This document shows positions 34,858-43,729 of a DNA stretch of 64,000 nucleotides, in pieces (position 1 is the first letter of the stretch; each line of letters opens with the position of its first letter). Both the position numbers and the translations under genes were made by a program. Under the pieces are notes generated by a model, which worked only from the letters and a program-made list of their open reading frames with translations, did not search any database and was not told the origin of the DNA. The stretch comes from Lichenibacterium ramalinae (lineage in GTDB: Bacteria > Pseudomonadota > Alphaproteobacteria > Rhizobiales > Beijerinckiaceae), in assembly GCF_004137085.1 (NCBI RefSeq), contig NZ_QYBC01000007.1:62001-126000 (forward strand), written 5' to 3'.

Positions 34858-35994
34858 TCACTGGTTGTAGTCGGCCTTGTAGGACTTCGGATCGTAGCCG
34901 GGGCCCATGCCGCCGGTGACCAGCATGTCGGGCGGCCCGTCCATCGACACCATCTGGTCGATGTAGAGGTCGGGATGCGGCACCGAGGCGGTCTCGTCGC
35001 CGTGGGTCAGGCCGATCTGCGCGTTGATCTGCGTCGTGCAGGCGACCTTGGCGCCGGACAAGACCTTCAGCGCCGTCTCGATGGCGAGCCCATACATGGC
35101 CGGCGGGTAGCCGACCTCGAGATCCGCCACCTTGTGCTTCAAGGCCATCTGCAGGGCGCCGTTCACGTCGGCGCTGGTGTGGGGCGGGATTTCCCCGTCC
35201 TTGTAGCCGGCCTCGACGAAGGCTTCGATGGACCCTGGGGTCTGGAGGCCGTGGGTCGACAGGACGGCGTCGATCTTCTTGCCGTACTTGGCGATGACGG
35301 CCTGCATCACCTGCTTGCCCTTGACGGGGCTCCAGTCCGAATAGACCGTGTCGAGGATCTTGATGTCCGGATACTGGTCGAAGACCTGCATGGCGGCGCG
35401 CACCCGGGCCTCGTTGGGGCTCGAACCGGCCTGACCGCCCAGGATGATGACGTTGCCCTTGCCGTTGAGCTTCTCCACCAGCCACTGAGCCCACAGACGC
35501 CCCTCGAGCTGGTCGCTCGCCGTCACGAAGGTGACGAAGTTGTCCGAGGACGTGCGGCGGTCGACCATGATGACGGGGATGCCCTGCTTCATCACGCGGG
35601 ACACCGCCGGGTCGAGCGCCTTCTCGGTGTTGGCCGAGACGATGAGGAGATCGACGCCGCGCGACACGAGATCCTGGATGTCGGCGATCTGCTTGGCGTC
35701 GTCGTGTCCGGCATCGGTGATCAGCAGATGCTTGATCTGGTCCTTGTGGTCGCCGGCGGCCTTCTTCATCGAGTCGAGCGCCACCACGCGCCAGCTGTCG
35801 CCGAGCCCTGCGTTGGCGAAGCCGATGGTGTAAGGCCCTGCCTTCTTGTACTTCGCCGCGTCCTTGAAGCACACGTCCGGAGAGGGATTGAAGAGGAAAG
35901 TGCGCGGCGCCCCCTTGTACTCATCGGCGCGCGACGGCGTGCACAGCCCAGACAGGATAGTGGCGCCGATGAGCGCGCCGACGAGCCTCTTCAT
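34858..35994 (-). CDS. Sugar ABC transporter substrate-binding protein (ribose/galactose type, Peripla_BP_4)
   Basis: This 378-residue periplasmic protein has a signal peptide (MKRLVGALIGATILSGLCTPSRA). An atypical N-terminal stretch with Cys (FNPSPDVCFKDAAKYKKAG) precedes the canonical YTIGFANAGLGDSWRVVALDSMKKAA. RGVDLLIVSANTEKALDPAVSRVMKQGIPVIMVDR is the standard hinge region, and QTPGSIEAFVEAGY follows. GGAGG is upstream of the ATG. It is the first gene of the minus-strand importer/oxidoreductase operon; the promoter should lie in 35995-36150. Confidence 0.92.
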   Translation of the reverse strand: MKRLVGALIGATILSGLCTPSRADEYKGAPRTFLFNPSPDVCFKDAAKYKKAGPYTIGFANAGLGDSWRVVALDSMKKAAGDHKDQIKHLLITDAGHDDAKQIADIQDLVSRGVDLLIVSANTEKALDPAVSRVMKQGIPVIMVDRRTSSDNFVTFVTASDQLEGRLWAQWLVEKLNGKGNVIILGGQAGSSPNEARVRAAMQVFDQYPDIKILDTVYSDWSPVKGKQVMQAVIAKYGKKIDAVLSTHGLQTPGSIEAFVEAGYKDGEIPPHTSADVNGALQMALKHKVADLEVGYPPAMYGLAIETALKVLSGAKVACTTQINAQIGLTHGDETASVPHPDLYIDQMVSMDGPPDMLVTGGMGPGYDPKSYKADYNQ

Positions 35995-36494
35995 GATGGT
36001 TCCTCCGACCTAAAGGGTTGAGGAGCCGTGCCTGTGGATGTCACATCCGCCGCCAGCGTCTCCTCGGATCGGCTTCTGTTGAGCCGTGGTGAGCAGAACC
36101 TACGTCAGGTGCCGGTGCCGACAACGTGCATTTTATCCGAATTGAACATCGAGACGGGACCGAAACGGCCGAGCACCCCGGAGTCCCACCCCCGGGCCTC
36201 ACCCTGCCGTCCAGGTCCGATCGAGCGGGCTCGCCATCACCGGAACGGCGACGGGAGCGCCGACGTCGGCCCGATCCTCGGGCAGGCGAAGCTTGCCGGG
36301 GACGCGAGCGGAGGGTTCGGGCCCCCTGTCCCGTGCTGCAATCTTCGGGGCTCGGCGTCCGGAGCCGGACCGCGGCCGGGCTCGAAGCGCTGTCCGCCGA
36401 CGGACCCCGAAGCTGTCGGTGGCGATGCAAGGGGACGTCAAACCTTCACCGACGTCGCCGCATCCTGGCCGACGGCGCGGGCCGGTCCGCCCGT
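35995..36494. other. Intergenic spacer with an AT-rich patch
   Basis: This 500-base gap lies between the start of the importer operon and the end of the MaoC-like gene. An AT-rich patch near 36125-36145 contains GATAAAAT on the minus strand, about 140 bases upstream of the binding-protein start, and could be a -10 region; no convincing -35 was found. The rest is GC-rich with no gene, T-run terminator or repeat that I could support. Confidence 0.4.
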
Positions 36495-36977
36495 TCAGGC
36501 CCCGGCGGTCCGGCGCGGCACGATCAGCCGGGTGACCAGCGTCTGCACCACCTCGCCCCGCTGGTTGCGCGTCTCGCTGCGCAGCGTGACGCTGCCCCGG
36601 TGGGGCTTGGAGCGGGACGGGGTCACCGCCATCACCTCGCTGAACACCTGGAGGACGTCGCCCGGGCGCGTCGGCCGCGGCCAGGCGATCTCGCCGCCGG
36701 CGCCGATGAGGCCGCCGGCGAAGGGCGCGCCCCCACCCACCAGCAGCCGCATGGTGATGGCGGCCGTGTGCCAGCCGCTGGCGGCGAGGCCGCCGAAGAG
36801 CGTGTCCCGCGCCGCGGCGTCGTCGAGGTGGAAGCGCTGCGGGTCGAACTGCGACGCGAAGGCCACGATCTGGTCCGCGTCGAGCGCGTGGGTGCCGCTT
36901 TCGAAGCGCCGCCCGACCGCGAGGTCGTCGAGCGTCAGCCCGCCCTGCATCCCCGACGCTCCGCCATCCTGCGCCAT
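36495..36977 (-). CDS. MaoC-like (hot-dog fold) dehydratase
   Basis: This 160-residue protein has the MaoC/(R)-specific enoyl-CoA hydratase pattern: LTLDDLAVGRRFESGTHALDADQIVAFASQFDPQRFHLDDAAA, with Asp and His in the FDPQRFHLD catalytic segment, then GGLAASGWHTAAITMRL and RPGDVLQVFSEV. The family hydrates enoyl-CoA esters in fatty-acid or branched-acid metabolism. The ATG at 36977 has GGGAG seven bases upstream; ATG 36950 is a shorter alternative. It is divergent from the nitroreductase gene 123 bases away. Confidence 0.87.
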   Translation of the reverse strand: MAQDGGASGMQGGLTLDDLAVGRRFESGTHALDADQIVAFASQFDPQRFHLDDAAARDTLFGGLAASGWHTAAITMRLLVGGGAPFAGGLIGAGGEIAWPRPTRPGDVLQVFSEVMAVTPSRSKPHRGSVTLRSETRNQRGEVVQTLVTRLIVPRRTAGA

Positions 36978-37100
36978 CGCCCGTCTCCCGCCGCGCCGTC
37001 CCGCGACCTTGCCGCGACCTCGCCGGGAGCTTGCGGGACGCCGCGATTGGCGGCAAGTGCCCGGGGGCCGGCGCCGCGCCGGCGACAGCGAGACCACGCC

Positions 37101-37697
37101 ATGACGATCCCTTCCCCCCGCCGGGCCGAGCACCCCGTCGACCCGGTCTTCCTCGCCCGCTGGTCGCCGCGCGCCTTCGCGCCCGACACGATCGCCGAAG
37201 ACGAGCTCCTCGGCCTCCTCGAAGCCGCGCGCTGGGCGCCGTCCTCCTACAATTCGCAGCCCGCGCGCTTCATCTACGGGCGACGGGGCACGCCGGCCTT
37301 CGACGCGCTGCTCGGGCTCCTGAACCCCTTCAACCAGTCCTGGGCCCGCACGGCTGCCGCCCTCGTCGTGGTGGTGTCGAACTCGCTGATGCGCCCGCCC
37401 GGACAGGAGAAGGACGTGCCGTCGCATTCCCACTCCTTCGATGCCGGTGCGGCCTGGATGAGCTTCGCGCTGCAGGCCCAGATGCGCGACTGGTACACGC
37501 ACGGCATGGTGGGGTTCGACCTCGAGCGGGCCTTCGCCGAGCTCGACGTGCCGCAGGGCTACCGCGTGGAATGCGCCATCGCGCTCGGCCGCATCGGCGA
37601 CAAGGCGAGCCTGCCGGAGGGCCTGCAGGCCCGCGAGCAGCCGAACGACCGCCACCCGCTCGCCGCCCTGGCCATGGAAGGGCGCTTCAAGGCGTGA
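37101..37697 (+). CDS. Nitroreductase-family protein
   Basis: This 198-residue flavoprotein has the FMN-binding motif RWSPRAFAPDTIAEDELLGLLEAARWAPSSYNSQPARF near residues 20-57, the usual opening of the family, and the C-terminal GRIGDKASLP that contacts the flavin phosphate. Such enzymes use NAD(P)H to reduce nitro groups, quinones or enones; the physiological substrate is unclear. A long palindrome lies 45 bases after its stop and may end the transcript. Confidence 0.9.
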   Translation: MTIPSPRRAEHPVDPVFLARWSPRAFAPDTIAEDELLGLLEAARWAPSSYNSQPARFIYGRRGTPAFDALLGLLNPFNQSWARTAAALVVVVSNSLMRPPGQEKDVPSHSHSFDAGAAWMSFALQAQMRDWYTHGMVGFDLERAFAELDVPQGYRVECAIALGRIGDKASLPEGLQAREQPNDRHPLAALAMEGRFKA

Positions 37698-37741
37698 GCC
37701 TCGCGTCCCGGCCCTCGGGCCGGACGCGACCGCGTGCTGCG

Positions 37742-37767
37742 GAAGCGCCACGATATCGTGGCGCTTC
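37742..37767. terminator. Perfect 26-base palindrome, probable transcript end
   Basis: GAAGCGCCACGAT is followed directly by its reverse complement ATCGTGGCGCTTC, 13 bases per arm with no spacer. It lies 45 bases past the nitroreductase stop, where a terminator is expected. There is no T-run after it, so it could instead be a protein-binding dyad or an extragenic palindrome. Confidence 0.5.
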
Positions 37768-37880
37768 TGTGATGGGCCCGGCGGAGGCGCCGCGCATCCC
37801 GCCCCATAAACTTTATTTTAGACCTTCACCGACGCGGCAGTTGCGATCAATATCTGAGTCGTTCCTCATTCTATAGGGCT

Positions 37881-38087
37881 ATGACCATGACGACGATCGT
37901 GACGCGCACGGCTGTACTGGCGGCGACGGTGCTGATGATGAGCGGCGTCGCGGTCTCGTCCGCCTCGGCGTCGGTCGGGCAGCACCGCATCATCCCCGGC
38001 CAGACCGCCAGCGCCCGACATCCGCAACATGCGGAGCGCAACGCGCCGGACCTCTATTGCGACAAGCAGGAAAGCAAGTGCCAGTGA
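37881..38087 (+). CDS. Small secreted protein of unknown function
   Basis: This 68-residue product begins MTMTTIVTRTAVLAATVLMMSG and has a clear Sec signal peptide ending near SASA at 28-31. The mature part of about 37 residues is polar, with histidines and two cysteines near the C-terminus (DLYCDKQESKCQ) that could form a disulfide. The upstream DNA (37803-37875) is unusually AT-rich for this genome, consistent with a promoter. Shine-Dalgarno match is poor. I do not recognise a family. It ends 35 bases before dapE, which is convergent. Confidence 0.65.
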   Translation: MTMTTIVTRTAVLAATVLMMSGVAVSSASASVGQHRIIPGQTASARHPQHAERNAPDLYCDKQESKCQ

Positions 38088-38122
38088 GGCCGGGCCACCC
38101 CTGACGCCGGCCCCGGCCGCGT

Positions 38123-39313
38123 TCACGCGGCCGCGGTCGGCAGGCCGCCGGAGGCGCCGGGGCCCATGGCGGCCGCGAGAACGCCGGCATAGATGCGTTG
38201 CAGGGTTTCGAGGTCGGCGAGGTCGACGCTTTCGTCGACGGCATGCATGGTCCGGCCCACGAGGCCGAATTCCACCACCGGGCAGTCCCGCGTGATGAAG
38301 CGGGCGTCCGACGTCCCGCCCGTCGTCGACAGGGCCGGCACCACGCCGGTCTCGGCCTCCACGGCCTCCGCCACGATGCGGGTGAAGGGGCCGGGCGCCG
38401 TCACGAAGGCGAGGGCGTTGCACGGCGCGAAGGTGAGGCGGTGGGCGCCGATGCCGGCGGCGGCGAGGCGGCGGCGGATCTCCGCCGACAGCGTGTCGGG
38501 CCGCCAGGTGTCGTTGAAGCGCACGTTGAACCGCGCGCGGCACGCCGCCGGGATGACGTTGGCCGACGGATTTCCGGTGTCGACCGTCACGACCTCGAAG
38601 TTCGAGGGGTCGAAATGCGCCGTGCCGGCGTCGAGCGGCTCGGCCGCCAGCGCCCCGAGCGCCCGCATCATCCGGGGGATCGGGTTGTCGGCGAGGCCGG
38701 GATAGGCGACGTGCCCCTGCCGGCCTTCGATCACGAGGTCGCCGGTGAGCGAGCCCCGGCGCCCGATCTTGATGGTCTCGCCCATCCGCGTCGGGTTGGT
38801 GGGTTCCCCGAGAATGCAGCCGTCGAAGCGCTCGCCCCGCGCCCGCGCCCAGTCGAGCAGCTTGGCGGTGCCGTTGACGGCGGGCCCTTCCTCGTCGCCC
38901 GTGACGAGGAAGGAGATCGAGCCGCGTTGGATCCCGTGCCGCGCCACATGGGCCAGCGCCGCCGCCACCGCCGCCGCGATGCCGCCTTTCATGTCGCAGG
39001 CGCCGCGGCCCCACACCATGCCGTCCGCCACCGCCCCGGAGAAGGGCGGGAAGCGCCAGGCGGCCTCGTCGCCCGGCGGCACCACGTCGGTGTGGCCGGC
39101 GAAGACGATGTGGGGCGCCCCGGTGCCGATGCGGGCGTAGAAGTTCTCGACGTCGGGCGTGCCGGGCTCGGAAAAGGTCGGCCGGTGCACGGCGAAGCCG
39201 GCGGGCTCCAAGAGCCCCTGCAGCACGGCGAGCGCCCCGCCCTCCGCGGGCGTGACCGAGCGGCACCGCAGCAGGGCCAGGAGCACGTCGAGGGCGGAGG
39301 GCGTGTCGGTCAC
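38123..39313 (-). CDS. dapE: Succinyl-diaminopimelate desuccinylase
   Basis: This 396-residue M20 peptidase-family enzyme removes succinate from N-succinyl-LL-diaminopimelate in lysine and cell-wall precursor synthesis. Metal-site motifs are visible: [10 protein letters not shown] (His, Asp), [10 protein letters not shown] (Asp), [12 protein letters not shown] (Glu-Glu) and the C-terminal [11 protein letters not shown]; a late His lies in [10 protein letters not shown]. The start is GTG at 39313 with GGAGGA seven bases upstream. It overlaps the stop of a DUF805-like gene (GTGA), which itself follows dapD, so dapD-DUF805-dapE form one coupled unit. Confidence 0.95.
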   Translation of the reverse strand: MTDTPSALDVLLALLRCRSVTPAEGGALAVLQGLLEPAGFAVHRPTFSEPGTPDVENFYARIGTGAPHIVFAGHTDVVPPGDEAAWRFPPFSGAVADGMVWGRGACDMKGGIAAAVAAALAHVARHGIQRGSISFLVTGDEEGPAVNGTAKLLDWARARGERFDGCILGEPTNPTRMGETIKIGRRGSLTGDLVIEGRQGHVAYPGLADNPIPRMMRALGALAAEPLDAGTAHFDPSNFEVVTVDTGNPSANVIPAACRARFNVRFNDTWRPDTLSAEIRRRLAAAGIGAHRLTFAPCNALAFVTAPGPFTRIVAEAVEAETGVVPALSTTGGTSDARFITRDCPVVEFGLVGRTMHAVDESVDLADLETLQRIYAGVLAAAMGPGASGGLPTAAA

Positions 39314-39795
39314 GGCAGGATCCTCCGGTTCTTCACGTCCGTCGGTCGAAAGCCGAGTTCGACGACGTTCCAAACCACGACGAGCAGCAGGACGGTCTCG
39401 GCGGCCTGGCCGGCCCAGCCCGGCACGGTCCCGAAGCTCTGCGGGATGAACCAGACGAGCGCCCCCGTCAGGAAGGCCGCCAGGGGCAGGACCGCGGCCC
39501 AGCGCCCGGGGCGGCCGCGGTCGCGGAAGCGCTTGGCCGAGACGTTGTAGGAACACACGGCCGCCAGGATCAGCCCGAACGCGTATGCGGCGAGGTACAG
39601 GTAGGCCCCCACGGTGGCGCCGTCGATGAAGGGCTGGCTGCGGAGGTCGTGCACCGCGTAGGGCCGCACCGCGATCCAGCCCGCCGTCGCCAGCCCCACC
39701 AGCACCGCCAGCGGCAGCGTGCCCCGCCACCAGGCGGCGCGGGAGATGCGGCCGCGGTCCTCGCGGTAGAGGAAGCGGAAGCCCGCGTCGGCCAA
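39310..39795 (-). CDS. DUF805-like inner-membrane protein
   Basis: This roughly 161-residue protein has four predicted membrane helices. The [18 protein letters not shown] opening and the [20 protein letters not shown] loop match the DUF805 family, whose role is unknown. The start is uncertain: TTG at 39795 lies eight bases past the dapD stop and opens the conserved region, but no strong ribosome-binding site is present, so coupling to dapD is likely. It overlaps dapE by four bases. Confidence 0.78.
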   Translation of the reverse strand: MADAGFRFLYREDRGRISRAAWWRGTLPLAVLVGLATAGWIAVRPYAVHDLRSQPFIDGATVGAYLYLAAYAFGLILAAVCSYNVSAKRFRDRGRPGRWAAVLPLAAFLTGALVWFIPQSFGTVPGWAGQAAETVLLLVVVWNVVELGFRPTDVKNRRILP

Positions 39796-39802
39796 GGCGG
39801 GG

Positions 39803-40663
<861 letters not shown>

Positions 40664-40807
40664 GCTGCCCGAACTCCTCTGCGCTGCGATGCGGCGCGAG
40701 GTTTCGGGCGGCGGCCCTGCGATGTCAACCGCGGGCGGGCCTCCGGGCTTGCCGCCCGCGCCCCGTCCTGCCAAGGACGGGCCGGTCGCGCCACGGAGGA
40801 GTTCGGC

Positions 40808-41800
40808 ATGCGGAAGATCGCCTTCATCGGCACGGGCGGCACCATGTCGTCGCTCGGCGCCGACAGCCTCGACATCCTGGACTACGGCCGGCACGAGCGC
40901 CGCCTCGACGCCCCGGACATCGCCGCGGCCGTGCCCGAACTCGGGCAGGTGGCCGAGGTCGTGCCGGTGGCGTTCCGCGCCGTCGAAAGCTCGGCGATGG
41001 ACTTTGGCGTGTGGCATGAACTCGCTACCCTCTGCACCGGGCTCGCCGCCCGCGACCCGGACCTCGCCGGCATCGTCATCGGCCACGGCACGGCGACGCT
41101 GGAGGAGACCGCCTATGCGCTGAACCTCACCCTCAAGCTCGCCATCCCGGTGGTGCTGGTGGGCTCGCAGCGCCCGCTGAGCGGCCTGTCCTCCGACGCC
41201 CACGCGAACCTCCTCGGCGCCGTGCGGGTCGCGGCGGACCCGGCCTCGCGCGGGCGCGGCGTGCTGGTGGTGCTGAACGACGAGATCCAGGCGGCCCGCG
41301 AGGTCGCCAAGACGTCGACGACCCGCCTGCAAACCTTCCGGACGCCGGACTTCGGCATCCTCGGGCAGGTCGACGGGCCCCACGTGCGCTACTACCGGCG
41401 GGCCGAGCGGCGCCACGTGCCCGACACGGAATTCGACGTCGCCGACCTCGCCCGCATGCCGCGCGTCGACATCGTGACGTCCTACGCGGGGGCGGACGGC
41501 ACGGCGGTGCGGGCCTTCGTGGCGGCCGGCGCGCGGGGGCTCGTCCAGGCCGCCTTCGCGCCGGGCATGTCGACGGGGGCCGAGTTCGCCGCGCTCGCCG
41601 AGGCCGTCGCGGCCGGGGTCGCGGTGGTGCTGGCGACGCGGGTCGGCAGCGGCGTCGCGGTCGACGGCGAGCGGGTGCGCCGGGGCGGCGTCATCGGCGC
41701 CGACAACCTGTCGCCCTGGAAGGCCCGCATCCTGCTCGCCCTGGCGCTGACCCGCGGCCGCGACCCCGACGAGATCCGCCGCGTCTTCGCCACCTATTGA
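40808..41800 (+). CDS. Asparaginase-fold protein with an altered active site
   Basis: This 330-residue protein has the asparaginase/glutaminase fold: first nucleophile motif GTGGTMSS with Thr12, second motif [12 protein letters not shown] with Thr95, and Lys168 in REVAKTSTT. In classical enzymes the second motif reads HGTDT, and that Asp binds the substrate alpha-amino group and is part of the catalytic relay. Here it is Ala96 (codon GCG). The other residues are kept, so the protein may use a different substrate or work poorly on asparagine. GGAGGAG precedes the ATG. No signal peptide. It is 98 bases upstream of choX on the same strand. Confidence 0.88.
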   Translation: MRKIAFIGTGGTMSSLGADSLDILDYGRHERRLDAPDIAAAVPELGQVAEVVPVAFRAVESSAMDFGVWHELATLCTGLAARDPDLAGIVIGHGTATLEETAYALNLTLKLAIPVVLVGSQRPLSGLSSDAHANLLGAVRVAADPASRGRGVLVVLNDEIQAAREVAKTSTTRLQTFRTPDFGILGQVDGPHVRYYRRAERRHVPDTEFDVADLARMPRVDIVTSYAGADGTAVRAFVAAGARGLVQAAFAPGMSTGAEFAALAEAVAAGVAVVLATRVGSGVAVDGERVRRGGVIGADNLSPWKARILLALALTRGRDPDEIRRVFATY

Positions 41801-41898
41801 CCGGCGTCCTCAGGCGGCGCGTGTTTTCCCCTCGCGGCCGTCCCGGCTCTGGTCTAGCTTTTGCTATCGTCGGAGAACGAGCCCATCGGGAGGTCTGC

Positions 41899-42846
41899 AT
41901 GCGAAGCATGATGTTCGGCGCCGCGCTGGCGGTCCTGTCGACCCTGGCGGGCGGGGCGGCCCAGGCGGCCGGCGACCCGCCCGCCTGCAGGACCGTGAAG
42001 TTCTCCGACGTCGGCTGGACCGACATCACCGCCACCACGGCGACGGTTTCGGCGGTGCTGAAGGGCCTCGGCTATGCCCCCCACACCGACGTGCTTTCCG
42101 TCCCCGTCACCTACCAGTCGCTGCATGCGAGGCAGGTCGACGTCTTCCTCGGCAACTGGATGCCCACGATGGAGGCCGACCGGAAGCCCTATGTCGACGA
42201 CCACACGGTCGAGGTGGTGGGCACCAACCTCACCGGCGCCAAATACACGCTCGCCGTGCCGGACTACACCTACGCGGCCGGCCTGAAGAGCTTCGCCGAC
42301 ATCGCCAAGTTCAAGGACAAGCTCGACGGCAAGATCTATGGCATCGAGCCGGGCAACGACGGCAACCGCCTGATCCTCGGCATGATCAAGGACGACAAGT
42401 TCGGCCTCAAGGGCTTCGACGTGGTCGAGTCGAGCGAGCAGGGCATGCTGTCCCAGGTGGAACGCGCGGTGAAGCGGCACGAGCCCATCGTGTTCCTGGG
42501 CTGGGAGCCGCATCCCATGAACACCAAGTTCAAGTTGGACTACCTGTCGGGCGGCGACGACGTCTTCGGGCCGAACTACGGCGGCGCCACGGTGCTGACC
42601 AACGTGCGGGCCGGCCTGCGCCAGGACTGCCCGAACCTCGGTCGCCTGCTCGACCAGCTGAAGTTCACCCTGCCCATGGAGAACACCATCATGGGCTCCA
42701 TCCTGTTCGACGGGCAGGAGGCCGACAAGGCCGCCACCGACTGGCTGAAGGCCGATCCGGCGGCGCTCGACGCCTGGCTGGCCGGCGTCACGATGCTGGA
42801 CGGGCAGCCCGGCCTGCCGGCCGTGAAGGCGAGCCTGGGGCTCTAG
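41899..42846 (+). CDS. choX: Choline ABC transporter substrate-binding protein
   Basis: This 315-residue periplasmic protein of the OpuAC family has a Sec signal (MRSMMFGAALAVLSTLAGGAAQAA). Aromatic residues expected for the quaternary-ammonium box are present: Trp in VGWTDITAT, Trp in LGNWMPTM, Tyr in PDYTYAAG and Trp in LGWEPHPMN, the ChoX pattern of Sinorhizobium. The ATG is preceded by GGGAGG. It is followed by the permease and ATPase genes. Choline is the likely ligand; betaine or acetylcholine are alternatives. Confidence 0.93.
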   Translation: MRSMMFGAALAVLSTLAGGAAQAAGDPPACRTVKFSDVGWTDITATTATVSAVLKGLGYAPHTDVLSVPVTYQSLHARQVDVFLGNWMPTMEADRKPYVDDHTVEVVGTNLTGAKYTLAVPDYTYAAGLKSFADIAKFKDKLDGKIYGIEPGNDGNRLILGMIKDDKFGLKGFDVVESSEQGMLSQVERAVKRHEPIVFLGWEPHPMNTKFKLDYLSGGDDVFGPNYGGATVLTNVRAGLRQDCPNLGRLLDQLKFTLPMENTIMGSILFDGQEADKAATDWLKADPAALDAWLAGVTMLDGQPGLPAVKASLGL

Positions 42847-42868
42847 GGGCCGCGGCGGGACCCTCGCC

Positions 42869-43729
42869 ATGGACCCCGTGACGGGCCTCGTCACCGCCCA
42901 CAAAATCCCCGTCGGCCCCTGGCTCAACGCCGGCATGAACGCCCTGAAGGACGGTTCCGGCCTGTTCTTCGACGACGTGTCGGACGGCTTGAGCTTCCTC
43001 ATCGACCACAGCGTGGCGGGGCTCGGCGCCCTGCCGCCGCCCGTCTTCTGCCTCCTCGTGGCGGGTTTGGCCTTCGCGCTGCGCCGCTCCTGGCCGCTGG
43101 CGCTCTTCGCCCTGGCGGCGCTGCTCTTCATCCTGAACCAGGGCTACTGGCGCGAAACCGTGACGACGCTGGTCATCACCTTCTACGCCACCGCCGCCTC
43201 CATGCTGGTCGGCGTGCCGGTCGGCATCCTGGCCGGGCATTCCCGCGCCCTCGCCCGCGCCCTCCGGCCGGTGCTGGACCTGATGCAGACGCTGCCGACC
43301 TTCGTCTACCTCATCCCCATGCTGTCGCTCTTCGGCCTCGGCGTGGTGCCGGGCATCATCGCCACCGTGATCTTCGCCGTGCCGGCCCCCATCCGCATGA
43401 CGCAGCTCGGCATCGCCTCGGTGCCGCTGCCCCTGCGCGAGGCCGGGGAAGCCTTCGGCGCCACGCCCTGGCAGCTCCTGCGCAAGGTGGAACTGCCCCA
43501 CGCGCTGCCGGCCATCATGGAAGGGCTCACCCAGGCCATCATGCTGGCCCTGTCCATGTCGGTGATCGCCACCATGGTGGGGTCGGGCGGGCTCGGCGTG
43601 CCGGTGCTGCGCTCGCTGAACCAGGTACGCCCCGCCATGGGCTTCGAGGCCGGCATCGCCATCGTGCTCGTCGCCGTGCTGCTCGACCGGCTGTTCCGCC
43701 GCCCCGCCGCCGGACCCGTGGCGCCATGA
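42869..43729 (+). CDS. choW: Choline ABC transporter permease
   Basis: This 286-residue permease has the ProW/OpuAB layout: a short amphipathic N-terminus, six or so membrane helices, and the coupling segment LREAGEAFGATPWQLLRKVELPHALPAIMEG near residues 190-220. GLTQAIMLALSMSVIATMVGSGGLG is the conserved family stretch. It starts 22 bases after choX, and its stop overlaps the choV start (ATGA). It would form a homodimeric pore. Confidence 0.94.
   Translation: MDPVTGLVTAHKIPVGPWLNAGMNALKDGSGLFFDDVSDGLSFLIDHSVAGLGALPPPVFCLLVAGLAFALRRSWPLALFALAALLFILNQGYWRETVTTLVITFYATAASMLVGVPVGILAGHSRALARALRPVLDLMQTLPTFVYLIPMLSLFGLGVVPGIIATVIFAVPAPIRMTQLGIASVPLPLREAGEAFGATPWQLLRKVELPHALPAIMEGLTQAIMLALSMSVIATMVGSGGLGVPVLRSLNQVRPAMGFEAGIAIVLVAVLLDRLFRRPAAGPVAP

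Noticed and set aside
36028-37104. Plus-strand frame of 358 codons upstream of the nitroreductase
   Set aside because: It is antisense to the MaoC-like gene through its second half and has low-complexity residues in the first half.
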